A stretch of 64,000 nt of DNA from positions 2,896,501 to 2,960,500 of the forward strand of contig JAGMUV010000002.1 of the NCBI GenBank assembly GCA_020744425.1, given 5' to 3'. Positions 23,779 to 35,827 of the stretch are shown here, piece by piece. Both the position numbers and the translations under genes were made by a program. Origin of the DNA: Dactylonectria macrodidyma (lineage: Eukaryota > Ascomycota > Sordariomycetes > Hypocreales > Nectriaceae). The stretch's first letter is position 1, and each line of letters starts with the position of its first letter. The notes beneath the pieces are model-generated. The model worked only from the letters and a program-made list of their open reading frames with translations, was not told the origin of the DNA and ran no database searches.

Positions 23779-25526
23779 ATGACATCACCACGCGATCTCA
23801 CGGCCATGGCGGCGGGCGACCCTGAGCAAAGCAGACGGCCGTCGTTTTCGAAGTTTTGGAAGAAGACGAAGCAGGTTCTGCATGGGAACCGAGGCGATAA
23901 TCGGGTTGAGAACCGCATTGAGTTTGTGCAACCGGGGAAGCAGAGCCGCGATGTCGTGCAGCAGAGCAGCGAGTGTAAGCCCTTTTCTTTCCCTGTGTTC
24001 CTGATTGCTTTTGGCTTTGCTGGAGATGTCGATTGAGGCGAGTGCCGTCTCGGATAGAGGTAAATGCGATGAATAAGATGAAACAGATGGCCTGGGGAGC
24101 TGAACGAGGTGGATGAGATGGACGGAATGAACGTGAAGGAAGGAACGCCATCGACCCGTGATCGACCGCCACATGGACTTCTTCCATGTGCACGCAAATG
24201 CCTCCTCTCTATTCCTTCCCTCTTCAAATATTGCCCTTTTCCAACCCACAAAATGCACTCCTCTGCAACAATTCAACATGGACCAACCGCTGATTCCTCG
24301 CTCCAGCTCCAGAAGCCGACAGCGAGAGCTCGCCAGCCAAGCCGCTCACCGCCAGCGAAAAGGCCAAGCTGCGACGAGCCCAAGTGCGGCGCGCCCAGGT
24401 CCAGCATCGCCAGCGCAAGGCCGAATACGTCAAGAAGCTGGAGCTCGACATCACGCACTTCCGCGAGCTCATCGCACTTGCACAGGGCGACGTCGGTGAC
24501 CTGGAGAAGGAGAACGAGGCTATGAGGGCGCAGGCCCGGCTCTTCGGCATCGCCATCTCCATGACGGCATTGGAGAAGCGATCGCTGCCGGTGAAGATGG
24601 AGGGGGTGGAGGAGCAGATAGATCGCCTCCTAAGTCAGAACCAAGAGGTGGCACTTTTGGAATCCCCGCAGGCGTTGGGTCAGGTTGATGCCTCGATTCA
24701 GCAGTCCTCGGAACCGACAGACATGTTTGGAGACATCGACATCGACGACATCATCATCTCGTTGAAGAACGACGATCAACTGGCAACCCCCGTATTCAGC
24801 ATCCGCTCCAACATCAGCAACTCGAGCTTTGGCAACCAGGCCTCCAGCGTCGCGACGAGCCCGCCCATGAGTGAAGGAGGCTACGTTCTCTCGCTCGCCC
24901 AAGAGCAAATGGTTGTCAACTTCATCCTCTCGTGAGCGCCAACCATATCACCCTGTCTTGCTCATGAAATTAACTTGGATTCTAGACTTGAGCACTCTTG
25001 CTGGGATCATTTCTGGCTCGGTGATTTTCCCGGGCACCAGCATCAGTCGGAACGGCATATGGGCCACAGCCTCATGGCGTCTACAATCTGCATGGCCAAC
25101 GCCCCCGAGTCCGTCTTCAGGGGCCGCAAGCTCATAGGCAACCCGCCGGATTGTGAGAAAAGCCGTGCTCGTTTTACCGAACTCTCCATGAACCAGGTCG
25201 TTCCTACCATCTCCTACGAGTGGTCCTCGCCACGCATCTCGCTCGCCTCCTTACACGACCTCGCCTCCTCGCTCAATCCGGGCGATAAGGAACTGACGCC
25301 CATCCAGGCGTGGTTCGAGCTCGCAGATCGCTACCCCTTGGGTGTGCTTCTGGACGCACAGCTGTTGCAGGCGCTGAGCCTGGAGCTCAATGGTGTCGTC
25401 AAGTGTCTCTTCTTTGGCGCCGTCATGGAGAGAGAGGCGTTTGAGAGCGTTGTGTGCAGAGTTCTGGGACCGAGCTTAGATCAGATGATGGCTGATACAA
25501 TCATTGAGCAGTTGAGAGAAGAGTAG
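23779..25526 (+). CDS. bZIP transcription factor (fungal type)
   Basis: Exons 23779-23974, 24307-24931 and 24986-25526 join in frame to 453 residues. The basic region is at about 80-105 (LRRAQVRRAQVQHRQRKAEY), with the fungal RxAQxxHRxRK pattern, followed by a leucine zipper (KKLELDITHFRELI and on to KENEAMRAQ). An acidic middle segment (DIDIDDIIISL) could be an activation region. The C-terminal ~180 residues hold conserved fungal bZIP blocks, including LEHSCWDHFW, LTPIQAWFELADRYPLGVLL and FFGAVMEREAFESVV. Donors are GTAAGC and GTGAGC; acceptors are CTCCAG and TTCTAG. The N-terminal 65 residues are basic and Ser-rich. The DNA target and pathway cannot be told from sequence. Met10 is an alternative start. 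The 3' UTR runs into a MITE. Confidence 0.85.
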
Positions 25527-25577
25527 GGCGCACTACATCTGAGTGGAATACTTTTTATATAAAAGCATTATTTTATA

Positions 25578-25802
25578 CAGTTTCGGGCCAAAAGTCTCCA
25601 TACACTCCTACTATGAACTAGTAAACAAACTCTGTGCATTTTGTTAAAATATAGTAAATTATGTACTATCCTTTTGTTCAAGTACTCTTTTATGCTTATT
25701 CTAACCCGATTTTACATATAAAGTATATACAATGCCTTAGCATAAAGGCACTAAATCTAAGGATCAAAATGGGAGTGTATGGAGACTTTTGGCCTGGAGC
25801 TG
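25578..25802. mobile_element. 225-bp MITE with 31-bp inverted termini, TA-flanked
   Basis: The left end 25578-25608 begins CAGTTTCGGGCCAAAAGTCT and the right end 25772-25802 is its reverse complement except for three transitions. Both ends abut TA (25576-25577 and 25803-25804), the duplication made by Tc1/mariner/pogo transposases. The ~160-bp interior is AT-rich and non-coding, so it is non-autonomous. The CAGT start and AAAAGT block resemble Tc1-type termini. It begins 51 bp after the bZIP stop codon, so the bZIP transcript may end inside it. Confidence 0.8.
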
Positions 25803-26144
25803 TACAAAATGGCTATATGCTCATGGAAGTAAATACGGCTGATGGTGCTGGATTGAGGAACATCCAACTACCTACGCTGTGATATGGGGGGCTAGATATT
25901 CAATGCAAGAGTACTTTCAACCACGTCCAACTTGGGTGTTTCGATAACATTGGTTCCTCACAACTTCAGATGGAAAATCAGACGACGTCGTAGATTGCTG
26001 TAGTTTCAGCGCAAAGCCCATACCCACGCTGCTGCATCTCCATGCATGGCTCGCTGAAATACAAGCCTCGCTCTCAAATCTCCTACTTGCTACTCTGCTA
26101 CCTGGTCCTTGCAAAGACTCCATACTTCTTTTTTCTCCTGCGCA
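25803..26144. other. Convergent intergenic region bZIP / Dopey
   Basis: This lies between the MITE and the Dopey stop codon. Nothing recognisable was found. Confidence 0.5.
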
Positions 26145-29100
26145 TTATAGCGCTTTGACGATGCTTCGCTCATCGAAGATGTCCTTCAGCAGGCCCAAGA
26201 TGCAAGCCTCCCGATCGAGCCGCCCCATGGCGTACGTCGACTCGAAGGCAAAGATGCTCAGCTGGCCAAAGAAGGGCCGCAAGACCTTGGCCACGAGCTC
26301 GTCCTTCCTCTCGAGGCTGACGTCGTCGCTGATGCCGCCGGGCCCGAGTAGCGGCCGCCGGGCGGAGCTGCTCGCGACTAGATGCGCGACGGACTCGGTC
26401 TGCAGCGCCGAGTTGGCGGCCACGGCGCCGAGTTCCTCCGAGATCTCGTCGACGAGGGCGACTGGTTGGTAGGTGGATGATCGATAGACGGCGTCGATGG
26501 TGTCAGTGATGAAGAGCCATTCGTGCAGCTGGAAATCGTCGGGTGCCACGCAGATCAGGAGATCTAGAAGCTTGCAGGCCTGCAGGATGGCTCCGTTCGT
26601 GTACGTGTCCGACGCAGTGCTGTTGTCGGGCGCAACCACTGACGATATGGCAGTATGGATCTCGGCGTTGACGACGGGCCAGAGCATGCCGAGGTGGATG
26701 GCGCTGGTCTTGAGGGCGAGAGCGCGGATCACTATGTATATATCGGCACGCGTGGTGGACGACGGGGAAGATGTTGCCGATGCGGCAAAGAGCTCGACCA
26801 GCTTGTCGAATATGGTGTTGAGCTCCGTGACGAAGGCATCTTCCGCAGCAGCGAGCACGAGCGTCGCGATCCTGCGAAGGTTGAGCTGCGTCTTTCGATC
26901 GGCTTCGAGCCGAGCTGAGGTGGCACCAACTCCAAACACGATGCCGGCTGTGGTAGGCGCGTTGATGCGAGAGACAATCTCGGGCATCTTTTCCTTGTCC
27001 GTCAGAGTCCACTGCCTGAGCAGTGGAATCCACTCTTGCCTTGCGAGCTCCAAGTTCATCCCAAAGAACTTTGCGTCATTGAACGCGTCGCCGACGTCCT
27101 TCTTCCATGTCTTCTGGTTATTTTGCAGTCTCGAAAGCTCTTGGAGGAGGTGCAAGGTGCTCTTGGAGAAGGTATCGGGGAATCCCTTGGCACGGAGGCT
27201 TGGGCCGATGACGTTGGTCGAGATGGTTCCGGCGGCAGAGAGCACCCGGTCAGGCTCGACGAGAATCTTGGTGAGGTTGGGAACAATGGAGGCAAGGATA
27301 GCGACCACATCGTCGGGTCCTTCAGCGGCCCCATTGATCGTGGTTCGACGAAGGAGCTCAGTTTTGTCTTGACCTCCGCTTGGCGCAACTGGATCGGCGA
27401 AAGCTATAGGTTTTGTAGTAAAGAGAGCTGCTAAGAGCCGGAGGAAAGTATCCTATAGTCAAGTTAGCACATATCTCCTTCAGCGACCGGGAACAAGCGC
27501 CTCTTACCCCTAATTCTCTGCGCATCCGCCTTTGCTCTCCAAAGTTGGTATTGTCGACCTTCTCGCCGAGAATGCCTGCAAACTCGAGTAGATTTGGAAG
27601 AGTCTGTCGATGAGGAAAGGGATTTCCCAGCAAATCCTTCAAGAAGAGCATGCAGTCCTGCCAAATCTCGTCCATTGCATCGTCTTCAAGTGAACGTGCG
27701 TATTCGACCAAGAAAACCACCAAGTCAGTGTCGTAAAGCGCTATCGTCATTGTTGACTTACGCCCAGGCTCTACGGCGCCTGGGTTACTCCGGCTATAAA
27801 TGGAATCAAATAGGGCAGGGATGGTGTGTCGAGGACGAGAGGCGTCTAATGCAGAGATAAGGTTGAAGACCTCTGACGGTCTTGAATCGATGGCTGAGTT
27901 CTTCCAGATATCGACGACAGTCTCTAGACACTCTAGGTTTTCAGCAGTAAAGAGTTGTTCGAGCAAGCGCCGTGCACGGTTTCTCATTCGCAGCGACGTA
28001 TATAGAAATGACGCCGACGACGTCTGATCCTGCCTGGCTGAGTCTTCACCTTGACCCCAGGTCCAGATCTTGTAGCAGATACGAACGGCGTCTTGGAACG
28101 CCAGATGAACAGTGAGTCGATCGTTTGCTGTGGCACTGCGAGACTGGGGAGCATCTGTCTGAAAGACACCGGAGATGCTGCCGAAGAGAGACTGCGGTTG
28201 GTCGGGGCTCTTGACTATCTGGGTTCGAGCCTCCTCCACAAGCAGCTGTTCATGCCCTCTTGCCAGAACTTGCTCCAAGCCATTGAGAAGAAAGATGAGT
28301 GTCGACTCAGGCGTAACCTTCTCGCTACTGGTGGAGAGCGAGTTGGATTGGAATGTTTCTCTGAGATTTTCAAAAGTGGTTCCAATCTCGTTGCACAGAG
28401 TCTCAACCAGAGGAATCAAGACCTGGAAAATAGATTCCGTATAGAATGGTAGGCACTCCGTGACAAAGGCAACCCAACTATCCAGAACAGGTCGGCTATT
28501 GGGAGAACTGAGTCCTTCCTGAAGGCATTTTAGAAGCTGAGGAGGTGGCGGAGAGATGACGGAACGCTCCGAAGTCGCAACTGAGAGTCTGCTTCCTCGA
28601 ATAGGATCAAAGGTTGGTGGCCTCTTCTCGGTCGTGGGTGAAGACGCGACCGGGACCGGTGCAACATCGCGAAGCTTGAGAGTATCATATACGACATCAA
28701 GCAAGAGAACTTGGACGTAGGGGTCGGGGCCTTTTAGTGCGTCAAAGAGTTGTTCGATAAGGACGTTTTCTAGCTGGGACTCGGAGAAGGGGGCGGCAGA
28801 TGGGCTCAGGAAGAATTTGTGGAGGATTGTAAGGGCATATCGATAGAGCTGGTTAATGCGACCTTCGATTTCCTTATCAACGTTGGGCGTTGGTTTGCCT
28901 GTGATGCACTTTATGCAAACACGAACAAAAAACTCTTGGAGGGTCATCTCCTCATCTGCCCCGGCTAAGCCCGTTGTCAATATCACAATCAGCGAAGGTA
29001 CAGAAAGGGCGCTCACTGCTTATTTGTATCTGCTGACCGCGGGACGAGACGTGCTTGGAGGCAAGAACAGCCCACGATATGTCTCCAGCACAGGCGAGGA

Positions 29101-32067
29101 TATTTGATAGGGTTCGGAGGTAATACAAGCAAAGATCAAGATCTTCATCCTCGGAGAATGTGACTGGGACCTTATCAGGCTTCTCATTGTTCTTAACTAA
29201 ACCGCTTAGGAACGGTATTTCGCTGAGCTTCGTGACGAGAATCAAAAAGAGTCTAAAGGCTGTTAGTCAATGGCGCATTTATCGAAAGGGTGGGATAGAT
29301 GCTGCTTGCCGATCAATTCCGAGCATAGTGTTGAGCCATGCCTTTACGGTCATGTAAAGTTGTGATCTATCATCTTGCAGAGCGTCCAGAATCAAGAATA
29401 GAGGCTGAGTCAACATGACCTCGTAGTTGTCTGTTCCCGAAAGTCGGGGAAGGGTTCTTAACTCGAGCATTGGCGTCTTCGAACCCCGCCGTCCACCGCC
29501 ATATGCGTCATCTTGCAGAGTATGCGACCACAGGACGCCGACAGTGCGTCCCGTATCAACAGTACCGACTGCTTCAAGCGCGTGTGAGTCTTCAGCAATG
29601 ATGAGGCTTGATAGCGCTGCTTCAATGTCGCGGTTGGAGGTTGTGAGAACCGATTGTAGTTGCCAGAGACCTCTTACAGCCTCCACGTGGTACTTTGGCT
29701 CGGAAGCGGAAAGGTATGACCAGGCATGCCGAACAAGAGGGCCAACTAGGGTTGTTAGTTCGTTGGTTTCGATTCTTTCTGAAGAGTATAGCTGTGTAAC
29801 CATATTCAGCATCGCCGAGAAGTCTGGGAATGGCAATGGTGCGCTTTGCTTGAGCTTTTCAAACAAGAACTTCAAAATCCGTTGTTCACCGAGCTTATAC
29901 GTCACGGGTATCTTGTGTAATGCTAGAATCAGCAGACGTGTGCGGACCCCTAACTCAGCAAGCGATTTAGGAGAGTCCTTATCGCAAACGAAATTGACCA
30001 CCTTTTGTAGCAGCAGCTCACCAATCTTTATATTGTTAAAAGGTGGGGGGGACGCATCGATATTCCCTTGCTCGTTGACGTAGAAAGTCCGAATCTTCTT
30101 CAACACATCGATGTTGGAAAACGAGGAAGGCGATTCTGATGCAGTCTCTCGCTTACTTGAAAGGGACTTTTCTGGAAACGCCCTCTCAGGAACAAGCTCG
30201 AGGAGTGAAATGGAAATGGTCAGAGCTTGGCTTGACAGTGATGCCGAGCTGTCCGAGGAGTTGCTCGATGGCTGACGGTCCTTTGAATCCTCCAACATTG
30301 ATAGAACAGCCAAAGCGGACAACGGGGCGTGGATAGTGATCATCTCTTCCTCGCGAACGTTGAAGTTGGTCAGAATAAAGCCGACCAGAGAAAACTTGTC
30401 GCTTCGCTCTTTGGCGTTGATGGTTCCAGGACCAATGGCTTGCGCCAAGAGAGACACGATTTCTCCATATATCAGACCACTCTCGATTCCATCAAAGAAA
30501 ACACTAGCACTACGCAACACTTCCGAGAACTCAGCTTTCGTCGACGCTTGGGTTTTGAATTGTCGTACACTCTCAATGATAGGCAAGAAGACCTCTGGAA
30601 TGACAAGACCCCCGATCTCCCACCTGTCCATAAGGGAGAGACAGATTCTGTATGGGCGTGCTCGCTCGGCCGCGCTACTCTGATGGTTGCCTTTGATCAT
30701 TTGAAGAAGGGCCCGGGTAAGCGGGTGCAAGCCAAACTCCTCAAAGAAGCTCGTTCTAGATGCCAAATATGCCTGATGTGTTGTATCGGAGGGACTCATT
30801 GGCAGCTCGGGGCCATGCTCGGTGTCCACGGCGGTCGGCTCTGGCCCAAGAAGCCAGGCCCAGAGTCGTCTATTCAAGCTCATGTCTCGTCGCGTTACCA
30901 CACCAACTGCGGCCTTGAGTAGTAACTCTAGATCCCCGGGTTTCACCCGGGTCTGAATGACGTTCGAATTAAGTGGTAGATGGGAAACGAGGAGGTCTAG
31001 GAAACCTCGCTGCACGAGCAAGTGCTCGTCTGAGAGACCGCTTGCGAAACAGCGGAGCAGCAATCCAGGCTCAGGAGACGCCACGATGGCGGTAATTTTA
31101 CTCCTCCGGTCATCTTCGCTGCTGTTCTTTGTTGTTTCCGACTTTTCGGTAGTGGGAGTGGCCTGCGGTCCCAGCTGCGGGAGGCTTCTCACCAAGTAAG
31201 CCAAGGCGCCTGCCCGACGGCTGTTGCTGGTGATGGAAGCTAGAAAGAAGCATTGCCAGAAAAAGGCATCGCCTGAGGAATGACGTTCTGCGAGCTCCTC
31301 GCTATTTGCGGGCCTGATGGTGTTCTTGAAGCTATCGACCATGCGCAGGGTTCTGTCAAAGTCCTCACTTGTCTCGTCCTCCAAACCTGGCAACAGGGCG
31401 AGGATAATAGATTTCATCGCAGGCCGTAATGATCGAGGATCTATCCCGAGGAGGTGTCGTTCTAGGATGTCTAGGTATGGCGCTCGTACTGACAGGGACG
31501 CGAATGACAAGGTTGATGCAAGCCCAGGCAGATAGAGCGGGAGGTCTCTCGACAGGCCATCTGTACCAATGACTGTGAAGACATAGTTGTAGACTTCGAG
31601 GGCCTTTTGATGGACTCCTGAAGGAAGGGAAGGGTTGAGGCATTGGGATAAACGCTTCGCGACTGTTGCCTTGGCTGGTATCGTCGTTATCGATTTGGGG
31701 CGGGCTTGCAGAGCCTAGTTCCAGATGGTTAGCATATCGTGCCATGTAAGAACCGCCAGCGATTGGGATATCAACCTTGAGAAGCCTGTTCAAGAAGGAT
31801 ATGTAGTCTGCCCACTCCTCCAAGGCCGTCTCGAATAAGACGAGTGCCCTATCGACTCCATGGGCGTATTTTCGGTATACCTTGTCTCGGGCAGGGAGCT
31901 CTTCCTCTATCCAGCAAATGTTAGCGACCGAGACGAGCAAGCTCAGGGTTAGCGGACGCATGCGCACCTCCACCAAGTTGGTTCCGCCATTGTCGTGGTA
32001 TTGGTGAGTCCCGCCCAGACCCCTCGGGTGAAGCTGACCGCCGGCCGGACCCGGATTCAAGGGCCAT
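26145..32067 (-). CDS. dopA: Dopey family protein (DopA/Dop1 orthologue)
   Basis: Exons on the complement are 32067-31968, 31906-31776, 31714-29310, 29252-29017, 28964-27508 and 27452-26145, joining to 1878 residues, as expected for fungal Dopey proteins. Dop1 acts with Mon2 and Neo1 at Golgi/endosome membranes; A. nidulans DopA affects cell morphogenesis and multicellular development. The N-terminal Dopey domain starts at about residue 40 (DKVYRKYAHGVDRALVLFE, then FLNRLLKALQARP, ATVAKRLSQCLNPSLPSGVH, RRLWAWLLGPEP). Later conserved blocks are VKAWLNTMLGIDRLF, DISWAVLASKH, MTLQEFFVRVCIKC and LLKDLLGNPFPHRQ. Junctions keep frame throughout. The exon 3 donor reads GCAAGC, a probable GC-AG intron (29253-29309) with a good TTGACTAAC branch and TTTAG acceptor. 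The exon 1 donor is GTGCGC. Confidence 0.92.
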
Positions 32068-33291
32068 AGTGTAGGACTATTCGGTTCGAAACAGTGACGG
32101 GGCATCGAATTCCCTATGGAATGGCGTCGGTACTAGGGAGCATCGCTGAAAATCAGGGCGCGCGAGGAAGAGTCGTTGGCAGATCTGAGGGAGGAATCTC
32201 GAGATTGAAGCCGCGAATCCTACCTAGGTACCTGGAAGGCTACGTTTCCCCCAGCAGCAGCTTGACCCAGCTCCCCCCTGCAGGCGCACTGAAGGTACCC
32301 AGGTACCCTGGAACACAACGAGTTCCGGGACGCTGATTGGCCACGCGTGATCGTAGCATGTGTCTCCAGCGCAAGGCTGCAGTAGCCCCTCCGACCGTTA
32401 CAGGGCATTTTGCGGCTGCGTCATGGCTAATGGGCTAGGAGGGACGTAATTAACACGCCTCCGTGGCAGTTTTCCTCTGCTGCTAAGCCTTACTATGTAC
32501 CAATTTATTTTAGAAGCTATCACATAGGTACCTAGTTTAGACACTTGTATGTCAATGCTTAAGTGATCCTCCAGTGGCTGGTCGGTCATGTGGGCGAGTA
32601 GTAGGGAGCATATCTTCCCGATTCAGCGCAAGCACTACTAACTGGTAACTTATCCAGTGCGACTTTGAGATGCGGAAAGAGAAAACAAGAATGACTTCGG
32701 CTACTCAACCTGAGAGAATATGCCAAATAAAAGTAGACGCGCAACAGGGTGCTGTGCCTCTCAATATGAACCCTCAATCGTCTTACTCCTGGATTTAGTT
32801 AGTTAGGCCTCCAGGAGAACGAAAACATCGCACATATCAATGATAGCTAATAGAGAATAAGCAAATTATAATAGCAAAAGTATTACTAAATTAGAATATA
32901 GAAAATAGAAGTAAATATTATAAAGTAAACTAAATGTAGCTTTAAATTGTTATTCTATATTCAATTTACTAAATTAATACTAAGGATGTAAAGTATGGTA
33001 ATCCTTTGTAGTGTGTGGTGTTTTTTACCACCTGTTTGATGGGCTCTTAGTAGAGTGGATCCTCCGGCTTCAGCCTTCGTCATGGGGGGATGGGGATGGA
33101 CCTGGCCTCGCAACTCCAACAAGCGCTACAAACCCACCACCGACAACGTCGCCAAAGATGGCATAATGGAAGCCCCCGACACGCACGGAAGCTCAGAGGG
33201 TCGCATGGTCCTGGATTTCTCCGCAAGACGCCTCTTCTCCTCCCTTCGAGCTGGTTGATGCGGCAATGCACCGTCGCCACACTCTGCCAAG
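32068..33291. other. Divergent intergenic region Dopey / MON1 with AT-rich block
   Basis: Palindromic TACCTAGGTA-type sites occur near 32220, 32297 and 32525. From about 32800 to 33005 the sequence is very AT-rich, with an imperfect inverted repeat near 32880-32985. It may be a decayed repeat. No gene is seen. Confidence 0.45.
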
Positions 33292-35118
33292 ATGGGACCC
33301 GACCTAGCTTCTCCAGCTCCTCCAGCTTCCCCATCCTCTCCAGCTTCCTCAGACGACGACCACCGTCCCCCCCTCCCTCCTCGACCTAGCACCAGCGCTG
33401 GCGCCGACCCGAAATCTCTCCAAGCACATGCCACGACTTCAATCACTCCCGTAGAAATTCAGACGCTTTCCTTCCCCGATGGATCCCGCGGCACCTTTCA
33501 AACTCCAGGGCCCGACTCCATCCCAAGCCCAGCAGATAGCGGCCATGCGACCCCCCGCCACGATAGCAGCGTTGGCGGTGAAGCCGACGATGCAGCGAGT
33601 GTCATGAGCTTTGCGCCTACCATGAGGCCTGCTGGAGATATAGCCAGTCTCCTTGCTGGAGAACTCCACAAGAAGAGTCCGGCGTGGAACATGCTCCGCT
33701 CACAGGCAGCCACTGTGCAACCATTCGAGAGCTCGAGGATTGGCCCCGATGATCGACTTACCGAATTCGACCAGGAATTTAGCCCGCTCCCGGACGACGC
33801 AGACAAAGAGTTCGAGGATGACGAAAAACTCGTCATGTGGAAATCGAAACTGAAACACTACCTGGTCTTATCGTCCGCCGGGAAACCCATCTGGAGTCGC
33901 CATGGAGATCTGAGTTTGATTAACTCGTCAATGGGCGTGGTGCAGACCATCATATCGTTCTACGAAGGGGCCAAAAATCCGCTTCAAGCCTTCTCTGCCG
34001 GGGACACCCGGTTCGTCATCACGACCGAAGGTCCGCTTTACTTTGTCGCCATCAGCAAGCTCCAAGAGAGCGATTCACAATTGCGAGCCCAGCTCGATGC
34101 GCTCTACATGCAAATCTTATCCACTCTAACCCTACCTAGACTCACCAGCATATTTGCAAATCGGCCATCGACCGACTTGCGCAAGCCGTTGGAGGGCACG
34201 GAATCCTTGCTCTCCTCTCTAGCCGATGCCTTCACCAAGGGTTCCCCGTCAGCTCTCTTGGGATCTTTGGAGTGCCTGAAGATTCGAAAGTCTCAGCGCC
34301 ATGCCATCAATAACACATTCCTAAAGCTAAGGGCCGACAAGTTGCTGTATGGGCTCATTGTGGCTGGCGGGAAACTCGTCAGCGTCATTCGGCCCCGACG
34401 CCATTCCCTTCACCCCAGCGACCTACAGCTGATCTTCAACATGCTCTTCGCGAGTGGCGGCATCAAAGGCGGTGGCGGGGAGAATTGGATACCGCTCTGT
34501 CTGCCCGCATTCAACAACAAAGGCTACCTCTACATGTACGTCAGCTTCTTCGAGGGAGCCTCCGGAGAACAAGCCAGCTCTCCGGCAGCCGCCGAGGGAC
34601 GCTCGGCCGATGAAGAAGTCGCAATGGTTCTGATAAGTGCCGATCGCGAGAGCTTCTTCGAACTGAAGCAGATGCGTGACAACGTCGCTCAGCAATTGGC
34701 CAAGAACGGTACTCTTGCCATCATCCAAAACGCTGCCAGAGCAGGCCGCCCGAGGATTCTTGACATTGCCCCGGGCAGCCAAGTCAGTCATTTCCTCTAC
34801 AAATCGCGAGCAAATGTTCAGTTCTGCATGGCGTCGTTGGAGCCCACCTTTACACGGCTTGTTCAGCGGAGGAGGCTCATGACGGTGTATCACCGGCTCC
34901 ACGCGTCAATACATGCAAAGCACACCCATCTCAAGGTTCTGCACAGCGTCGGCGAAGATGCTACGTCACTCGCCTGGATCACGCCCGTTTTTGAGTTCTA
35001 CTGCATAGCCGGACCGAACGTGTCTAGGGCAACAATAACACAGGGGGCAAATAAGATTATCCATTGGGCCAAAAAGGAAGAAGAGCGCCTGTTCATTATT
35101 GGTGGCGGTGTATTCTGA
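33292..35118 (+). CDS. MON1: Vacuolar fusion protein Mon1
   Basis: A single exon of 608 codons. Mon1 with Ccz1 is the guanine nucleotide exchange factor for the Rab7 GTPase Ypt7, needed for late endosome, vacuole and autophagosome fusion. The first ~150 residues are disordered (Pro/Ser/Asp-rich). Conserved Mon1 longin-type sequence follows, including [47 protein letters not shown] and [20 protein letters not shown], and the C-terminal block [14 protein letters not shown] ending [14 protein letters not shown]. Length matches fungal Mon1. No intron is needed. The start follows a C/T-rich stretch, and no earlier in-frame ATG improves the model. Confidence 0.95.
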   Translation: MGPDLASPAPPASPSSPASSDDDHRPPLPPRPSTSAGADPKSLQAHATTSITPVEIQTLSFPDGSRGTFQTPGPDSIPSPADSGHATPRHDSSVGGEADDAASVMSFAPTMRPAGDIASLLAGELHKKSPAWNMLRSQAATVQPFESSRIGPDDRLTEFDQEFSPLPDDADKEFEDDEKLVMWKSKLKHYLVLSSAGKPIWSRHGDLSLINSSMGVVQTIISFYEGAKNPLQAFSAGDTRFVITTEGPLYFVAISKLQESDSQLRAQLDALYMQILSTLTLPRLTSIFANRPSTDLRKPLEGTESLLSSLADAFTKGSPSALLGSLECLKIRKSQRHAINNTFLKLRADKLLYGLIVAGGKLVSVIRPRRHSLHPSDLQLIFNMLFASGGIKGGGGENWIPLCLPAFNNKGYLYMYVSFFEGASGEQASSPAAAEGRSADEEVAMVLISADRESFFELKQMRDNVAQQLAKNGTLAIIQNAARAGRPRILDIAPGSQVSHFLYKSRANVQFCMASLEPTFTRLVQRRRLMTVYHRLHASIHAKHTHLKVLHSVGEDATSLAWITPVFEFYCIAGPNVSRATITQGANKIIHWAKKEEERLFIIGGGVF

Positions 35119-35269
35119 GCCAGTACAACGTCATATGCCATCATCAAAAACACATTGTGTCATGTCCTTCCAAACCTAAGACCAAGACCACCAACGCCTA
35201 GTATGTTATTATGCAGGAAACAGACATGGCTGCGAGAGCCTGCGTACCGCAGCCTTCTGACAGATTGAT

Positions 35270-35827
35270 TCATCCCGACCTCGACGCCGGCGCTTCATTA
35301 GAGGTAGCGACAATTTGAGAAAATGGGCCATTCCTGGGAGGTCCGTCTAAGGGTGAAATGTCGCTCGGTGAAGGAGATGTCGCAGCGCTGCTGCGGCTGT
35401 TGTTTGGGTTGCCCTCGAAGTAATCACCCTTTGCGTCGGGACGATTTCGAACGGCGCCCCATGATTTCTTGGCCCATTCCCGGATCCGCTCGTTGACAGT
35501 CGACCGTCGCTTCGTCTCTGATTCCCACGAGGAGTGGCGTAGGCGCAACCCAGTTGGTGATTGCAATCCTGATGGCTGTCTCATGCCGAAAGATGTTCGT
35601 CGACCACTCTCTCCGCCGAAGCTGGCACGACTGTTGGTGGAAGTAGAAGGGTAGGTCATCGTGTCAGTGGCGAGTGTCGTCCTCGATGCGTTCATGACGG
35701 CTTCTGAAAAGGGAGCATTGAAATCCTCGATAAAGCGCGGGCTCCGTAGTGAGGTACCAGGACGTTGGAATTCGCCCAGCTCAGTTTCGGGCAAGGGAAT
35801 CTTGAGGTTGGGTTTTCGGGAAGTCAT
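35270..35827 (-). CDS. Hypothetical Ser-rich basic protein (185 aa)
   Basis: The preferred start is the ATG at 35827 (MTSRKPNLKIPLPETELGEF), giving 185 residues; an upstream in-frame ATG at 35905 would add 26. The product is Ser/Arg/Thr-rich and mostly disordered. One segment looks ordered and charged, NERIREWAKKSWGAVRNRPD (about residues 113-132). I do not recognise the family. It lies tail-to-tail with MON1, with only 151 bp between stops. The composition is protein-like rather than random, so it is probably a real fungal gene of unknown role. Confidence 0.6.
   Translation of the reverse strand: MTSRKPNLKIPLPETELGEFQRPGTSLRSPRFIEDFNAPFSEAVMNASRTTLATDTMTYPSTSTNSRASFGGESGRRTSFGMRQPSGLQSPTGLRLRHSSWESETKRRSTVNERIREWAKKSWGAVRNRPDAKGDYFEGNPNNSRSSAATSPSPSDISPLDGPPRNGPFSQIVATSNEAPASRSG

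Noticed and set aside
26497..27372. A 291-codon plus-strand frame
   Set aside because: Antisense to the last Dopey exon; Ser/Val/Arg-rich shadow.
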